DNA of 64,000 nt from Nitrospinaceae bacterium. Lineage in GTDB: Bacteria > Nitrospinota > Nitrospinia > Nitrospinales > Nitrospinaceae. Within the stretch, counting starts at the first letter, position 1, and every line of letters starts with the position of its first letter. The stretch lies in contig JAJDBJ010000020.1 in assembly GCA_029261395.1 (NCBI GenBank), positions 1-64,000 of the forward strand. The letters run 5' to 3'. Positions 1 to 8,690 of this stretch are shown here, piece after piece. The translations under genes were made by a program, and so were the position numbers. The notes under the pieces are model-generated. The model did no database searches, was not told the DNA's origin, and saw only the letters and a list, made by a program, of their open reading frames with translations.

Positions 1-835
1 ACTCGAGCCCCAACGACCGGCTATCTTTGATCGTTTTAATTTTGATCAGCCGGTATTTATCTTTAAGCGGCTTGCGGTAATTGGGGTCGATGAAGGGTTT
101 CTCGACGGGATGATCGGGGATATCTCCAAAATATTGCCGGGCCAGGTGCTCCTGCTCACTCAGCGAGAGATTGGAAAGTATCGCCAGTCTCATATTGGAG
201 GCGGCGTAATATTTTTTGTGGAATGCCAGGAGAACCGTACGGTTATCCCCTGCCAGGGTTTCCTTACTGCCGATGCCGAACTTCCTTACCGGATGGCCCT
301 CCTCACTCATCTGATTAATCAAATGATTGGCCCGCCAGCCGTCCTGCAAACGATTTTTATCAAACTCACTGTTGACGGCGTTGACTTCACGCGCGGCATA
401 CTTCTCGGCAAACAGTGGCTCCCGAAAAAATCCGCTGAAGCGGTCGAGCGCCCCATCAAAGGCATGATGGCTGACTTGCAGAAAATAATTCGTGATATCC
501 GCACCCGTGTAGGCATTGCTTCTTCCTGAATTGGCATTGAGGTAATCCTTGAATGAACTGACCTCGGGATATTTTTTCGTTCCCAGAAAAAGCATGTGCT
601 CCAAATAGTGAGCCAATCCCTGCTTTTCCCATGGATCATGCAATTGCCCTATTCCCACCGACAAAGCGGCCGCACTTCGATCCACATCAGGATCATGTAC
701 GAGTAGCACCTGTAATCCATTATCCAGGACCAGAGTCCGGGTATCACGTTGGGCGGCTTCGGCGGAAGACCATGAAATGACCAACCACAACGCAACGAAA
801 ACTTTTAGGAACAAACGAATCGAAAAGAATTTCAC
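1..835 (-). CDS. M16 (insulinase/pitrilysin-type) zinc metallopeptidase, partial
   Basis: The reading frame runs off the left edge, so only the first 278 residues are visible and the C-terminus is missing. It starts at a GTG (833-835) preceded by AGAGG at about 6 nt. Residues 1-28 form a signal peptide (basic start, hydrophobic core, Ala-rich end), so the enzyme is exported. The inverted zinc motif HxxEH is at H76-E79-H80, followed by the typical MLFLGT stretch, and E150 and E157 supply the downstream glutamates that complete the M16 metal site. The spacing is that of large single-chain pitrilysin/insulinase proteins. By family it degrades peptides in the periplasm. It lies downstream of the EamA transporter on the same strand, but a TATAAT-like box in the 130-bp gap suggests its own promoter. 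Confidence 0.9.
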   Translation of the reverse strand, partial: MKFFSIRLFLKVFVALWLVISWSSAEAAQRDTRTLVLDNGLQVLLVHDPDVDRSAAALSVGIGQLHDPWEKQGLAHYLEHMLFLGTKKYPEVSSFKDYLNANSGRSNAYTGADITNYFLQVSHHAFDGALDRFSGFFREPLFAEKYAAREVNAVNSEFDKNRLQDGWRANHLINQMSEEGHPVRKFGIGSKETLAGDNRTVLLAFHKKYYAASNMRLAILSNLSLSEQEHLARQYFGDIPDHPVEKPFIDPNYRKPLKDKYRLIKIKTIKDSRSLGLE

Positions 836-909
836 AAAACACCTCTTAGGTCAGTAAAAAGAAAATCTCGGATAGAATGAGGCCGCACTCTGAACGCAAC
901 CTCACACTT

Positions 910-938
910 ATTATAGTGGCCCACTCCGCAATAAGAAC
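910..938 (-). promoter_or_regulatory. Putative promoter of the M16 peptidase gene
   Basis: On the minus strand a perfect TATAAT occupies 910-915, about 75 nt upstream of the GTG start at 835. No good -35 box is visible at 16-18 nt (the best is TTCTTA). This is a call from the -10 box only. Confidence 0.35.
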
Positions 939-965
939 ATTAAATCTTTTTAATAAAAGGGAGAC

Positions 966-1862
966 TCAATCCCACGCGATCAACCCGACACCCAATATCG
1001 TCAGACAAGCGGCCACAATCCTCTGTTTTCCGAAAGGTTCGCTCAATTTCCAGCATCCCCAGACCACCACCATGAGTACGCTGGTCTGACGCACCGCCAC
1101 CACCTGCCCCACTGGCTCGGATTGCAGGACCACGCAGATCAGTCCATACGATCCAACGGTAGCCAACCCGGCAAGCAACCCCCTCAGCCATTCCGTCCGC
1201 CAGACACTCACAATCTCCTGCCGTGGATATTTCCAGAACAGGTAAAGATTGCAGATCGAAAACCCGATCAAGGCTTCGGTGAAGAAAAACGTGAGGCCAT
1301 TGGCGAGCTTCTCATCGGGCCGGTGCAGGAAGAACAGGTCCATCCCCTGTTTATCCACCAGACTGTAGGACACGACCAAAGCCAGGGTGATGAAAGCCCA
1401 ACGCAAATCTTTATGCAGAATAGCGTCCCAAAGATTTTTAAAACCCCGGATCAGATGGCCGTCGAAATGCAGGGTGTAAACCGCCAGTAGAATCATGGCA
1501 ATGGCGAGGAAGGAAACCCATCCCAATTGCTCTCCTAATAATATCCACGAAAAAAAAGGAACAAATACCGGAGCCGAGCGAGCAATCGGATACACATAGG
1601 AAATATCCTGAACGCTATACGCTTTGGACAGGCTTAAAATGTACAGTCCGTGCAGGACACCCGACAATACAATCCAAATACCTATTTCCGGCGGGAAAAA
1701 TTTGTCACCCGTCAAGCCATAGACCATCAATCCCAGGACCATGATCCACACCCCTTTCAGTCCGGAAAGCAGGCTGGAATTGCGGCTCGTCTGGGTCATC
1801 ACATTCCACAAGGCGTGAAACAGGGAGGACAAAAGAATGAGACCTATACTGGTTAATGACAA
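966..1862 (-). CDS. EamA/DMT-superfamily transporter
   Basis: A 298-residue integral membrane protein with about ten hydrophobic segments arranged as two five-helix halves, the size and layout of the drug/metabolite transporter superfamily (EamA domains). The substrate cannot be told from sequence. The start is a TTG (1860-1862) with AGGAG eight bases upstream, which favours this start over internal codons. A sigma-70-like promoter lies about 90 bp upstream (1953-1982). The gene is divergent from the LplT-Aas gene and upstream of the M16 peptidase on the same strand. No truncation is visible. Confidence 0.85.
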   Translation of the reverse strand: MSLTSIGLILLSSLFHALWNVMTQTSRNSSLLSGLKGVWIMVLGLMVYGLTGDKFFPPEIGIWIVLSGVLHGLYILSLSKAYSVQDISYVYPIARSAPVFVPFFSWILLGEQLGWVSFLAIAMILLAVYTLHFDGHLIRGFKNLWDAILHKDLRWAFITLALVVSYSLVDKQGMDLFFLHRPDEKLANGLTFFFTEALIGFSICNLYLFWKYPRQEIVSVWRTEWLRGLLAGLATVGSYGLICVVLQSEPVGQVVAVRQTSVLMVVVWGCWKLSEPFGKQRIVAACLTILGVGLIAWD

Positions 1863-1952
1863 CCGAATGACTCCTGAATCTCAATGGGTGTAAATGGAGG
1901 ACAGCAGAGAAACCGCTGAAGGCCGCGGGCGGGGACTCACCTACTCACTAAA

Positions 1953-1982
1953 ACTATAATCGCCGGGAACTCTATAAGTCAA
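1953..1982 (-). promoter_or_regulatory. Putative sigma-70-type promoter for the EamA gene
   Basis: Minus strand: TTGACT (1977-1982), an 18-bp spacer and TATAGT (1953-1958). Five of six bases match consensus in both boxes. The predicted leader to the TTG start is roughly 85 nt. Confidence 0.5.
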
Positions 1983-2088
1983 TCGGCGAAACCAGGCCAT
2001 TGTAAAACCTGTTTTCTTCATCTGAAAAACCCCTTACATTATTGAATCCGTTTAGTGCTAAAATATCCATCCAACGGGTGTCATTTTT

Positions 2089-5000
2089 TTGGCCGATTCT
2101 GAATCCCAACCCGAATTCACTTTCATTCGCAGAGACCTCATGGCACACAACCAGTTTGAACTGCTCAAAACCCGCCGTTTTCTACCCTTATTCATTACTC
2201 AATTTCTTGGCGCTTTTAACGATAACGTATTCAAAAATGCGCTGGTGATTTTGATCACCTATGTGGTGGCTGAAAAAGCGGGGCTCAACTCGCAGATCAT
2301 GGTCACTGCCGCGGCGGGGATTTTCATTCTGCCTTTCTTTCTATTTTCCGCAACAGCGGGACAGTTGGCCGATAAATATGAAAAAGCTTTTCTTATCCGT
2401 ATCATCAAATTCGTCGAAATACTTCTCATGATCGGGGCAACGGTAGGATTCTACATGGAAAGCGTCTGGTTTCTGATGACCATCCTGTTCCTCATGGGTA
2501 CCCAATCGACTTTCTTCGGCCCTATTAAATACGGCATCCTTCCAGAAAAGATCAAGGAAGACGAACTGATTGGAGGCAACGGCCTGATCGAAGCGGGCAC
2601 CTTCATCTCCATCCTGATTGGAACCCTGGTCGGCGGCTTATTGATTCTCACCGAAAACGGAATTCTACTGATATCCGGCATGGTTATCCTCATTGCCGTC
2701 CTGGGTTGGGTGAGCAGTTTTTACATTCCCAAAGGACAACCCGCATCGCCCCAGCTGAAGGTGGATTATAACTTTCTAAGGGAAACCTGGGTCATCGTTA
2801 CACACGCCAAGCAAAACCGGGAAATTTTTCTTTCGATTCTCGGGATCTCCTGGTTCTGGCTCGTCGGCGCCACTTTCCTGGCACAATTCCCGACTTACTC
2901 CAAAGACATTATTGGTGGCAACGAAGAACTGGTCACCTTGTTTCTATCCATATTCACTATCGGTGTGGGCATCGGTTCCCTGCTGTGCAATCAATTACTG
3001 AAAGGGGAAGTCGAAGCCACATTTGTTCCTCTGGCAATCATTGGAGTCACGGTATTCACGGTGGACCTCTATTTTGCCAGTCAGTATATGTTTACCAACG
3101 GAAGCGATGAACTGATTGGCGCCGCCGCATTTCTTTCTCATATCTCAAGTTGGCGCATTTTAGGCGATATGTTCATGATCAGCGTTTCCAGCGGAATCTA
3201 TATCGTACCCTTGTACGCCATCATTCAGGCAAGAAGCGAACCGAACTACCGCTCCCGGATCATCGCCAGCAATAATATATTGAACGCTCTTTTCATGGTG
3301 GTTTCCGCAATCGGCACGGTGGCCATGCTGACCCTGAGCTTCGACGTCAATCAGGTATTTTTGACCATCGCCCTTCTGAATGGCGTGGTGGCCCTCTACG
3401 CCTGCCAGTTACTGCCCGCGGCTCTCCTCAGATCCATCCTGTACTGGGTTTTCAATGCCTGCTACAAAGTTGAAGTGAAGGGGATGGGGAACTTCAAAGC
3501 GATTCAAGATGAAAAGGTCATCATTGTCGCCAACCATCTGTCTTATCTGGATGCGGCACTGATCGCCACTTACTTCCCTTCCAAGTTAACGTTTGCGATC
3601 AACACCCAGGTCGCACAGCACTGGCTGGTCAGGCCTTTCTTGAAATTGATAGAAACCTTTCCCCTTGACCCGACCAACCCCATGGCCGCCAAGTCGCTGA
3701 TTGAATCCATCAAAGATAAAAATCATGTCGTTATTTTTCCCGAAGGCCGGATCACCGTCACCGGCGGACTCATGAAAGTGTACGAAGGTTCGGGCATGAT
3801 CGCCGATAAGTCCGGCGCTCACATTCTTCCGGTTCGCATAGACGGCGCACAATTCACACCGTTCTCGCGATTGAAAGGCAACACCCGAACCCAGTGGTTC
3901 CCAAAAATCACCCTGACTATACTCGAACCGAAAAAATTCGACATTCCTGAAGATATTAAAGGCGGTGCCCGCAGGAATATGGCGGGCTCTCAATTATCCG
4001 ACATGATGACTCTGATGATGTTTCAGGCAAGCAATTACCGTCAACACCTGTTTCAGTCTCTGTTGGACGCCAAAGTCACCCACGGATCAAGCCGTGTTAT
4101 CGCCGAGGATATACAACGATCCCCTATTACTTTTAAGGGTCTCATCACCAAGTGTTTTGTTTTGGGAAAACCCATTTCGGAAATCACACAACCCGATGAG
4201 TATGTTGGAATTCTGTTACCCAATATGGTCAGCACAATGGTTACCTTCTTCGCTCTGCAAGCCTACGGAAGAGTTCCCGCCATGCTCAATTTTTCCGTGG
4301 GGAAACGGAACATCCTGTCTGCCTGTGAAACCGCCCGTATCAAAACCGTTTTCACCTCTCGCAAATTTGTGGAAACTGCCAATATGGAAGATACGGCTCA
4401 AGCCATCGAAGAGGCCGGGGTCCGGTTAATTTATCTGGAAGATTTTGCAAAAAAAATCAGTTTGCTGGACAAAGCAGTCGGTTTCTTCGGCGGATTCTTC
4501 CCTCAATCATATTACAACCGGGTGTGCAGTAACAAAAACCCAGATGCTCCGGCCTTCGTATTGTTCACTTCCGGATCGGAAGGCACGCCCAAGGGAGTGG
4601 TCCTGAGTCACGCCAATATTCTCGCCAACCGCTACCAAACCGGCGCACGGCTCGACTTTGGACCGAACGATGTCATATTTAATGCCATGCCCGTGTTCCA
4701 TTCATTTGGATTGATTGGCACCCTAATCCCCATTCTGTCCGGTGCCAGGGTTTTTTTCTATCCTTCGCCACTCCATTACCGTATTATTCCAGAACTCTCA
4801 TACGATACCAATGCGACCGTCCTATTCGGTACAGACACCTTTCTCTCCGGCTATGCGCATTACGGACATCCCTACGATTTTTACAGCCTGCGTTATGTGA
4901 TCGCCGGAGCCGAAAAGCTGAAAGACGAAACCCGCAAACTGTGGTCGGAAAAATTTGGCGTCCGTATCTTCGAAGGCTACGGGACCACCGAAACCTCACC

Positions 5001-5571
5001 GATCTTATCAGTGAACACACCCATGCAGAGCAAACCGGGAACGGTGGGACGTCTCGTGCCGGGCATTCAATACAAACTCAAAGAAGTACCGGGAATTAAA
5101 GAAGGCGGCCGACTCCACGTTTCCGGGCCTAATATTATGCAGGGATATCTATTGTCCAAGGACCCAGGTGTACTAGTACCGCCAGAAGACGGATGGTATG
5201 ACACGGGCGATATTGTAGATATCGACGACGAGGGCTATATCAGCATCAAAGGCCGGGCCAAGCGTTTTGCGAAGGTGGGAGGAGAGATGATCTCTCTTAC
5301 CGCAATAGAAGGATTTCTGTCCGAGTTATGGCCGAACCACGCCCATGCGATCGTTGCCATCCCGGACGAGAAAAAAGGAGAGCAGTTAATTCTATTGACT
5401 GAAAACAAGGAAGCGCAGAGACAGGAGATCATCGAATTCGTCCGCAAGCAGGGCCTGTCGGAACTCGGCCTACCCAAAAAGATCATTTATGTCGATCAGA
5501 TCCCCGTCCTCGGCACCGGCAAAATCGACTACCCCACTGCTCAGGAGATCGTGAAAAAGCAGAGCGATTAG
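2089..5571 (+). CDS. aas: LplT-Aas fusion: lysophospholipid transporter / acyltransferase / acyl-ACP synthetase
   Basis: A single 1160-residue protein with three functions in order. An MFS/LplT-type transporter spans about residues 20-450 (around 12 hydrophobic segments; GAFNDNVFKNAL near the start). A PlsC-type acyltransferase follows, with NHLSYLD (HX4D) near residue 482 and FPEGR about 65 residues later. The C-terminal part is an AMP-forming acyl-ACP/CoA ligase with P-loop TSGSEGTPKG near 827, GYGTTET, YDTGD, and catalytic lysine in GTGKIDYP near 1144. In E. coli, LplT and the two-domain Aas are separate adjacent genes that flip and reacylate 2-acyl-lysophosphatidylethanolamine at the inner membrane. 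The fused form should do both. The first codon given is TTG at 2089; an ATG at 2140 (MAHNQFELL) is a good alternative and would remove 17 residues. The gene converges with the ceramidase-like gene with a 4-bp overlap. Confidence 0.93.
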   Translation: MADSESQPEFTFIRRDLMAHNQFELLKTRRFLPLFITQFLGAFNDNVFKNALVILITYVVAEKAGLNSQIMVTAAAGIFILPFFLFSATAGQLADKYEKAFLIRIIKFVEILLMIGATVGFYMESVWFLMTILFLMGTQSTFFGPIKYGILPEKIKEDELIGGNGLIEAGTFISILIGTLVGGLLILTENGILLISGMVILIAVLGWVSSFYIPKGQPASPQLKVDYNFLRETWVIVTHAKQNREIFLSILGISWFWLVGATFLAQFPTYSKDIIGGNEELVTLFLSIFTIGVGIGSLLCNQLLKGEVEATFVPLAIIGVTVFTVDLYFASQYMFTNGSDELIGAAAFLSHISSWRILGDMFMISVSSGIYIVPLYAIIQARSEPNYRSRIIASNNILNALFMVVSAIGTVAMLTLSFDVNQVFLTIALLNGVVALYACQLLPAALLRSILYWVFNACYKVEVKGMGNFKAIQDEKVIIVANHLSYLDAALIATYFPSKLTFAINTQVAQHWLVRPFLKLIETFPLDPTNPMAAKSLIESIKDKNHVVIFPEGRITVTGGLMKVYEGSGMIADKSGAHILPVRIDGAQFTPFSRLKGNTRTQWFPKITLTILEPKKFDIPEDIKGGARRNMAGSQLSDMMTLMMFQASNYRQHLFQSLLDAKVTHGSSRVIAEDIQRSPITFKGLITKCFVLGKPISEITQPDEYVGILLPNMVSTMVTFFALQAYGRVPAMLNFSVGKRNILSACETARIKTVFTSRKFVETANMEDTAQAIEEAGVRLIYLEDFAKKISLLDKAVGFFGGFFPQSYYNRVCSNKNPDAPAFVLFTSGSEGTPKGVVLSHANILANRYQTGARLDFGPNDVIFNAMPVFHSFGLIGTLIPILSGARVFFYPSPLHYRIIPELSYDTNATVLFGTDTFLSGYAHYGHPYDFYSLRYVIAGAEKLKDETRKLWSEKFGVRIFEGYGTTETSPILSVNTPMQSKPGTVGRLVPGIQYKLKEVPGIKEGGRLHVSGPNIMQGYLLSKDPGVLVPPEDGWYDTGDIVDIDDEGYISIKGRAKRFAKVGGEMISLTAIEGFLSELWPNHAHAIVAIPDEKKGEQLILLTENKEAQRQEIIEFVRKQGLSELGLPKKIIYVDQIPVLGTGKIDYPTAQEIVKKQSD

Positions 5572-6365
5572 TCATCGGTAACCAGGGACTCAACTGCAAC
5601 CGGCTGACGATGTTTCAAATAACGCACCAGCGCGTAAATGCCCCAGGCGGCAACACAATGCTTGAGTGAATGTCCCCCAATCCATCCGCCTGTCCATCCC
5701 CAGATAACTGCATCCAAAAACTCCAATACCTTGGCGACAATATACCAACCGATCATTTCGACCAGATACCGCGTACCGCTGTAACGCGCTGGAAACAACC
5801 AGAGAATCATCGGAATAAGCAGTACCGGTAGAAACTGAATCACCGCATAAGGCCGCAGGTCACCCCTTGCCAGCTGTTCGGTCACATTCCAATACGCCAC
5901 ACTGGCCGCACCCACTATCAATAACGGAATCAATAAATTAGAACCGACTTTAATACTGATTCTCTCCCCAAGAACTACCGAGAAGATCCCCATGAACGTG
6001 AGGGTCATTGGTAACCGATCCCACACCAGAGTTCCGTTGGAGGGCGCCCAGTGATAATAGGATGATCCCAGGAAGATCAAAACAGCACCGGTAAAAGCCA
6101 CTGCGAAGGGAATCATTTCCTCTTTTAGAATAAAGCGGGAACGGTCCTCACGTATTTGCACAAGCTTCCACAATCCTAAAACACCTACTATAAGGAAAGC
6201 CAGGTTGGATGCGACATCAAAGAAATTCGGGACACCTGCAATGATCCGGTGGTCCATCAGATCGTGATAATTCGGATCTTGTGCTATCGGTGGAATAAAG
6301 AACGTGGCCGCGACCACAATGACACTGAATCCCAAAAGAAAACCGATGCGTTGATTTCGGCTCAT
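5568..6365 (-). CDS. CREST-superfamily (alkaline ceramidase-like) membrane hydrolase
   Basis: A 265-residue protein with about seven hydrophobic segments. The full CREST metal-hydrolase signature is present: S101-x3-H105 (SSYYH), D116 in WDRLPM, and H232-x3-H236 (HSLKH). The N-terminal DHR...NFFDVASN stretch is also typical of alkaline ceramidase relatives. Family members are integral membrane zinc amidases or hydrolases acting on ceramides or other lipids. The bacterial substrate is unknown, so ceramidase activity should not be assumed. The stop overlaps the LplT-Aas stop by 4 bp (convergent), and the ATG overlaps the end of the upstream lipase gene by 4 bp (6362-6365), indicating translational coupling with a lipid-active partner. 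Confidence 0.85.
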   Translation of the reverse strand: MSRNQRIGFLLGFSVIVVAATFFIPPIAQDPNYHDLMDHRIIAGVPNFFDVASNLAFLIVGVLGLWKLVQIREDRSRFILKEEMIPFAVAFTGAVLIFLGSSYYHWAPSNGTLVWDRLPMTLTFMGIFSVVLGERISIKVGSNLLIPLLIVGAASVAYWNVTEQLARGDLRPYAVIQFLPVLLIPMILWLFPARYSGTRYLVEMIGWYIVAKVLEFLDAVIWGWTGGWIGGHSLKHCVAAWGIYALVRYLKHRQPVAVESLVTDD

Positions 6366-7033
6366 GCAACAGGGGTCCTGTTAAATTTTCCGTTAACAAG
6401 AAAATGGAGGGTTTGGCTCCACGCCTCCCGATTGTAGATGATAAACGTGTGGGTGGCAGGGATGATAATGTGATCGGTCAGGCCCGTCACTTTCGTGTTT
6501 TCCACAGAAACCTTACCGTCGTTGGGACCTTGGATCAGCATGGATGAAATCGGGTCCCAGGTCCGGTTACCGGCGATGACCCCCAACTCAAAATCAACCG
6601 GCCCCAGAATCTTGTCAATATTCTTTTCTTGGGTGCCCAGTTCCTGACCCGCCGGACCGAAAATCCACTTGAATAGAAAATTATTTTTCCAAAAATCAGC
6701 CACTTCACTTCCCTGATTGGGCGAGGCCAATTGAACCACCCGCCCCAGATTGAGAGGCCGATACTTATTAATAACCCCTCGCGCCAGCAATCCTCCCATC
6801 GAATACCCTACAAAATGGATCTTTCTCTGATGATCGCGATTGAAAACCTCCACCTTTCGGTGGACATGCTCAATCAGCGGTTCCAGTGGAAAGCGTGTCG
6901 AGGGATAACCCACATTCAGTACCAGATACCCCTGAGCTTTCAGGTAGTTTGACAGCGAACGCATGCAACGGTAGGTTCGGGCGATGCCGTGCAAAATCAC
7001 GACATAATCTTTACTCGGAGCAGAATCGGACAA
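6362..7033 (-). CDS. Alpha/beta-hydrolase lipase/esterase
   Basis: A 223-residue cytosolic-looking alpha/beta hydrolase with no signal peptide. It has the oxyanion HG motif (VVILHG, residues 11-16), nucleophile elbow GYSMGG with S78, a probable acid D172 in GPNDGKV, and H195 in PATHTF. This arrangement matches small triacylglycerol lipase/PGAP1-like esterases. It begins with TTG (7031-7033) preceded by TTGAGG about 9 nt away. The end overlaps the CREST-hydrolase ATG by 4 bp, so the two are co-translated. With the LplT-Aas gene next door, a role in membrane lipid turnover is a reasonable inference, but the substrate is unknown. Confidence 0.85.
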   Translation of the reverse strand: MSDSAPSKDYVVILHGIARTYRCMRSLSNYLKAQGYLVLNVGYPSTRFPLEPLIEHVHRKVEVFNRDHQRKIHFVGYSMGGLLARGVINKYRPLNLGRVVQLASPNQGSEVADFWKNNFLFKWIFGPAGQELGTQEKNIDKILGPVDFELGVIAGNRTWDPISSMLIQGPNDGKVSVENTKVTGLTDHIIIPATHTFIIYNREAWSQTLHFLVNGKFNRTPVA

Positions 7034-7120
7034 ACGACAAACCTCAAAGAATTATTCTGTATAATAGTATACGATATTTATCTTCAGCCAGATCAGGATC
7101 AGCAGGGATGTCAGACTCCT

Positions 7121-7489
7121 ATGTTTGAAAAAATAGCCTTTATTCACTACTGCACACAGAATCTGGAGCAAGCCCTTAAGTTCTACAGGGATATACTGGG
7201 CCTCAAGCTTTTGGTTAAAGATAAGGAGTGGTTGGAATTTGAAGTGGGCGGTCAACGGCTGGCTTTACATCGGGTTGATCTAATGCCTCCAAGACCAGAA
7301 GGCCCACATCCCTACGGTGCCATGATCTGGCTGGAAGCCCAGCCGATCGAAAAATCCATCGCCTTTCTAAAAGAAAAAAATATTAATATTATCAATGAGA
7401 TAGAGATATTTCCCTACGGTAAAACAACAACTTTTAAAGACCCCGACGGTAATCTCATCGGCCTCTATGAACCTCCTTCCAAAGAATAA
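7121..7489 (+). CDS. VOC-superfamily (glyoxalase/dioxygenase fold) protein
   Basis: From the ATG at 7121 the product is 122 residues, the size of one VOC unit with two beta-alpha-beta-beta-beta halves. It starts FIHYCTQNLEQALKFYRDIL, the usual first strand and helix, and ends with TTTFKDPDGNLIGLYEP, the typical C-terminal metal/substrate strand. The family includes glyoxalase I, fosfomycin resistance proteins and extradiol dioxygenases. The specific reaction cannot be assigned. The frame is open further upstream to 6989, but that extension overlaps the divergent lipase gene and has no family resemblance. The end overlaps the next gene by 23 bp. Confidence 0.85.
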   Translation: MFEKIAFIHYCTQNLEQALKFYRDILGLKLLVKDKEWLEFEVGGQRLALHRVDLMPPRPEGPHPYGAMIWLEAQPIEKSIAFLKEKNINIINEIEIFPYGKTTTFKDPDGNLIGLYEPPSKE

Positions 7490-8096
7490 TTTTGCCAAAG
7501 TAGCTTTAATCGCCTTTGGAGCCACTTTATTCTATTGGTCCTTTGGGGTTTACCTCATTCACTTATTACCTTATCAACATGGGTTTCAACCCGCCTCCGA
7601 AGTCTACGCCAAGTCCGGTTTGTTGTTTTTTGGGTTTGTAGCCCTATCCAACCTGTACACAGTGATTGCTTTCATACGAGCTAAATGGAGCAGGAAGGAA
7701 ATGCCCCCCAATATTGCCATTGGCCCGGCCATCTCACTGACTCTTATATTCATATGGAGCATGAAACCCTATATACCCAGCTTCTTACCCAGCGGTTCCC
7801 ATTTACAACCGTTTAATTCCGAACTATGGATTGCAGACGATTCCACCATTGCGCGGGAAGGCATCACCGTTCGGCAAAAAATGCTGGGAGATGTAGTCGA
7901 GAATATTCTGCCGGGAAAGTCCCGAAACGAAATCATAAGACTTCTGGGACTGTCCAGCGACGACTCACTTCAACCCACCCTGCGCTTTTATCTGGGACCC
8001 GCTCGCGGTGCTTTTTTCGGAGAAGTAGAATGGCTGAAGGTCTATTTGGGTCACTCCGGATATTTTAAAAACTATGAGGTTTTCCGTGAAGATTAG
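7467..8096 (+). CDS. Membrane protein of unknown function with a soluble C-terminal domain
   Basis: I do not recognise this 209-residue protein as a named family. Three hydrophobic segments are visible (about residues 10-34, 48-68 and 83-103), followed by a soluble part of about 105 residues. Within it, the stretch near residues 145-163 (ILPGKSRNEIIRLLG) resembles the G-x-s-r-x-e-I-x-x-l-L-G turn of BamE/SmpA-like repeats. That is only a resemblance. Its ATG lies inside the VOC gene (23-bp overlap, different frame), so the two are probably co-translated. It is followed by an 84-bp gap with the moaC promoter. Confidence 0.75.
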   Translation: MNLLPKNNFAKVALIAFGATLFYWSFGVYLIHLLPYQHGFQPASEVYAKSGLLFFGFVALSNLYTVIAFIRAKWSRKEMPPNIAIGPAISLTLIFIWSMKPYIPSFLPSGSHLQPFNSELWIADDSTIAREGITVRQKMLGDVVENILPGKSRNEIIRLLGLSSDDSLQPTLRFYLGPARGAFFGEVEWLKVYLGHSGYFKNYEVFRED

Positions 8097-8146
8097 ACCT
8101 CTAAAACCCATTGAATATTATATACTTTTGATATTCTTGGATAGGC

Positions 8147-8174
8147 TTGACTCGCAAGACAATTGTTGTAAGAT
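8147..8174 (+). promoter_or_regulatory. Putative promoter of moaCDE, placed for a leaderless start
   Basis: TTGACT (8147-8152), a 16-bp spacer and TAAGAT (8169-8174). The -10 box ends only 6 nt before the moaC ATG at 8181, so transcription would begin at or next to the start codon. No clear Shine-Dalgarno sequence lies before the ATG. Confidence 0.45.
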
Positions 8175-8180
8175 AGTGCC

Positions 8181-8690
8181 ATGACGAATCCTCTGACACA
8201 TTTCAACGAAGAAGGCCGCGCCAAGATGGTGGACGTCACCGACAAGACGGTCACCGAGCGCATCGCCACCGCCCAGGGCATGGTTTACATGAAACCGGAG
8301 ACTCTGCGCCTGATCGAGGAGGGCCAGATCAAGAAAGGCGACGTGCTGGCTGTAGCTCAGGTGGCGGGCATTATGGGCGCCAAAAAGACCTCGGATATCA
8401 TCCCCATGTGCCATCCCTTGTCGCTCACCGGGGTGGATATCAGCTTCGAGCAGAATTTTGATGCCGATTCGAAAAACGGGTTATGCTCCATTAAAGTTAC
8501 CGCAACGGCCAAAGTCACCGGCAAGACCGGAGTCGAAATGGAAGCGCTCACGGCGGTCTCCATCGCGGCACTCACTATTTACGATATGTGCAAGGCGGTG
8601 GACAAGGGGATGTTCTTCAATCAAATCGGTCTGACCTATAAAGCGGGCGGCAAAACCGGCACCTTCTCGCAAGAGATAGGCGGAGCTTGA
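8181..8690 (+). CDS. moaC: Cyclic pyranopterin monophosphate synthase
   Basis: A 169-residue protein that converts the MoaA product (3',8-cyclo-7,8-dihydro-GTP) to cyclic pyranopterin monophosphate, the first stable intermediate in molybdenum cofactor synthesis. The family signatures IPMCHPL with H78 and [26 protein letters not shown] with D135 and K138 are intact. The N-terminus [18 protein letters not shown] aligns with the E. coli start, which supports the ATG at 8181 even though no ribosome binding site precedes it. moaD begins inside or just past its stop. moaA is not in this window. Confidence 0.96.
   Translation: MTNPLTHFNEEGRAKMVDVTDKTVTERIATAQGMVYMKPETLRLIEEGQIKKGDVLAVAQVAGIMGAKKTSDIIPMCHPLSLTGVDISFEQNFDADSKNGLCSIKVTATAKVTGKTGVEMEALTAVSIAALTIYDMCKAVDKGMFFNQIGLTYKAGGKTGTFSQEIGGA

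Noticed and set aside
6989-7120. Upstream extension of the VOC protein
   Set aside because: Overlaps the divergent lipase start and lacks homology; the ATG at 7121 begins the VOC fold.
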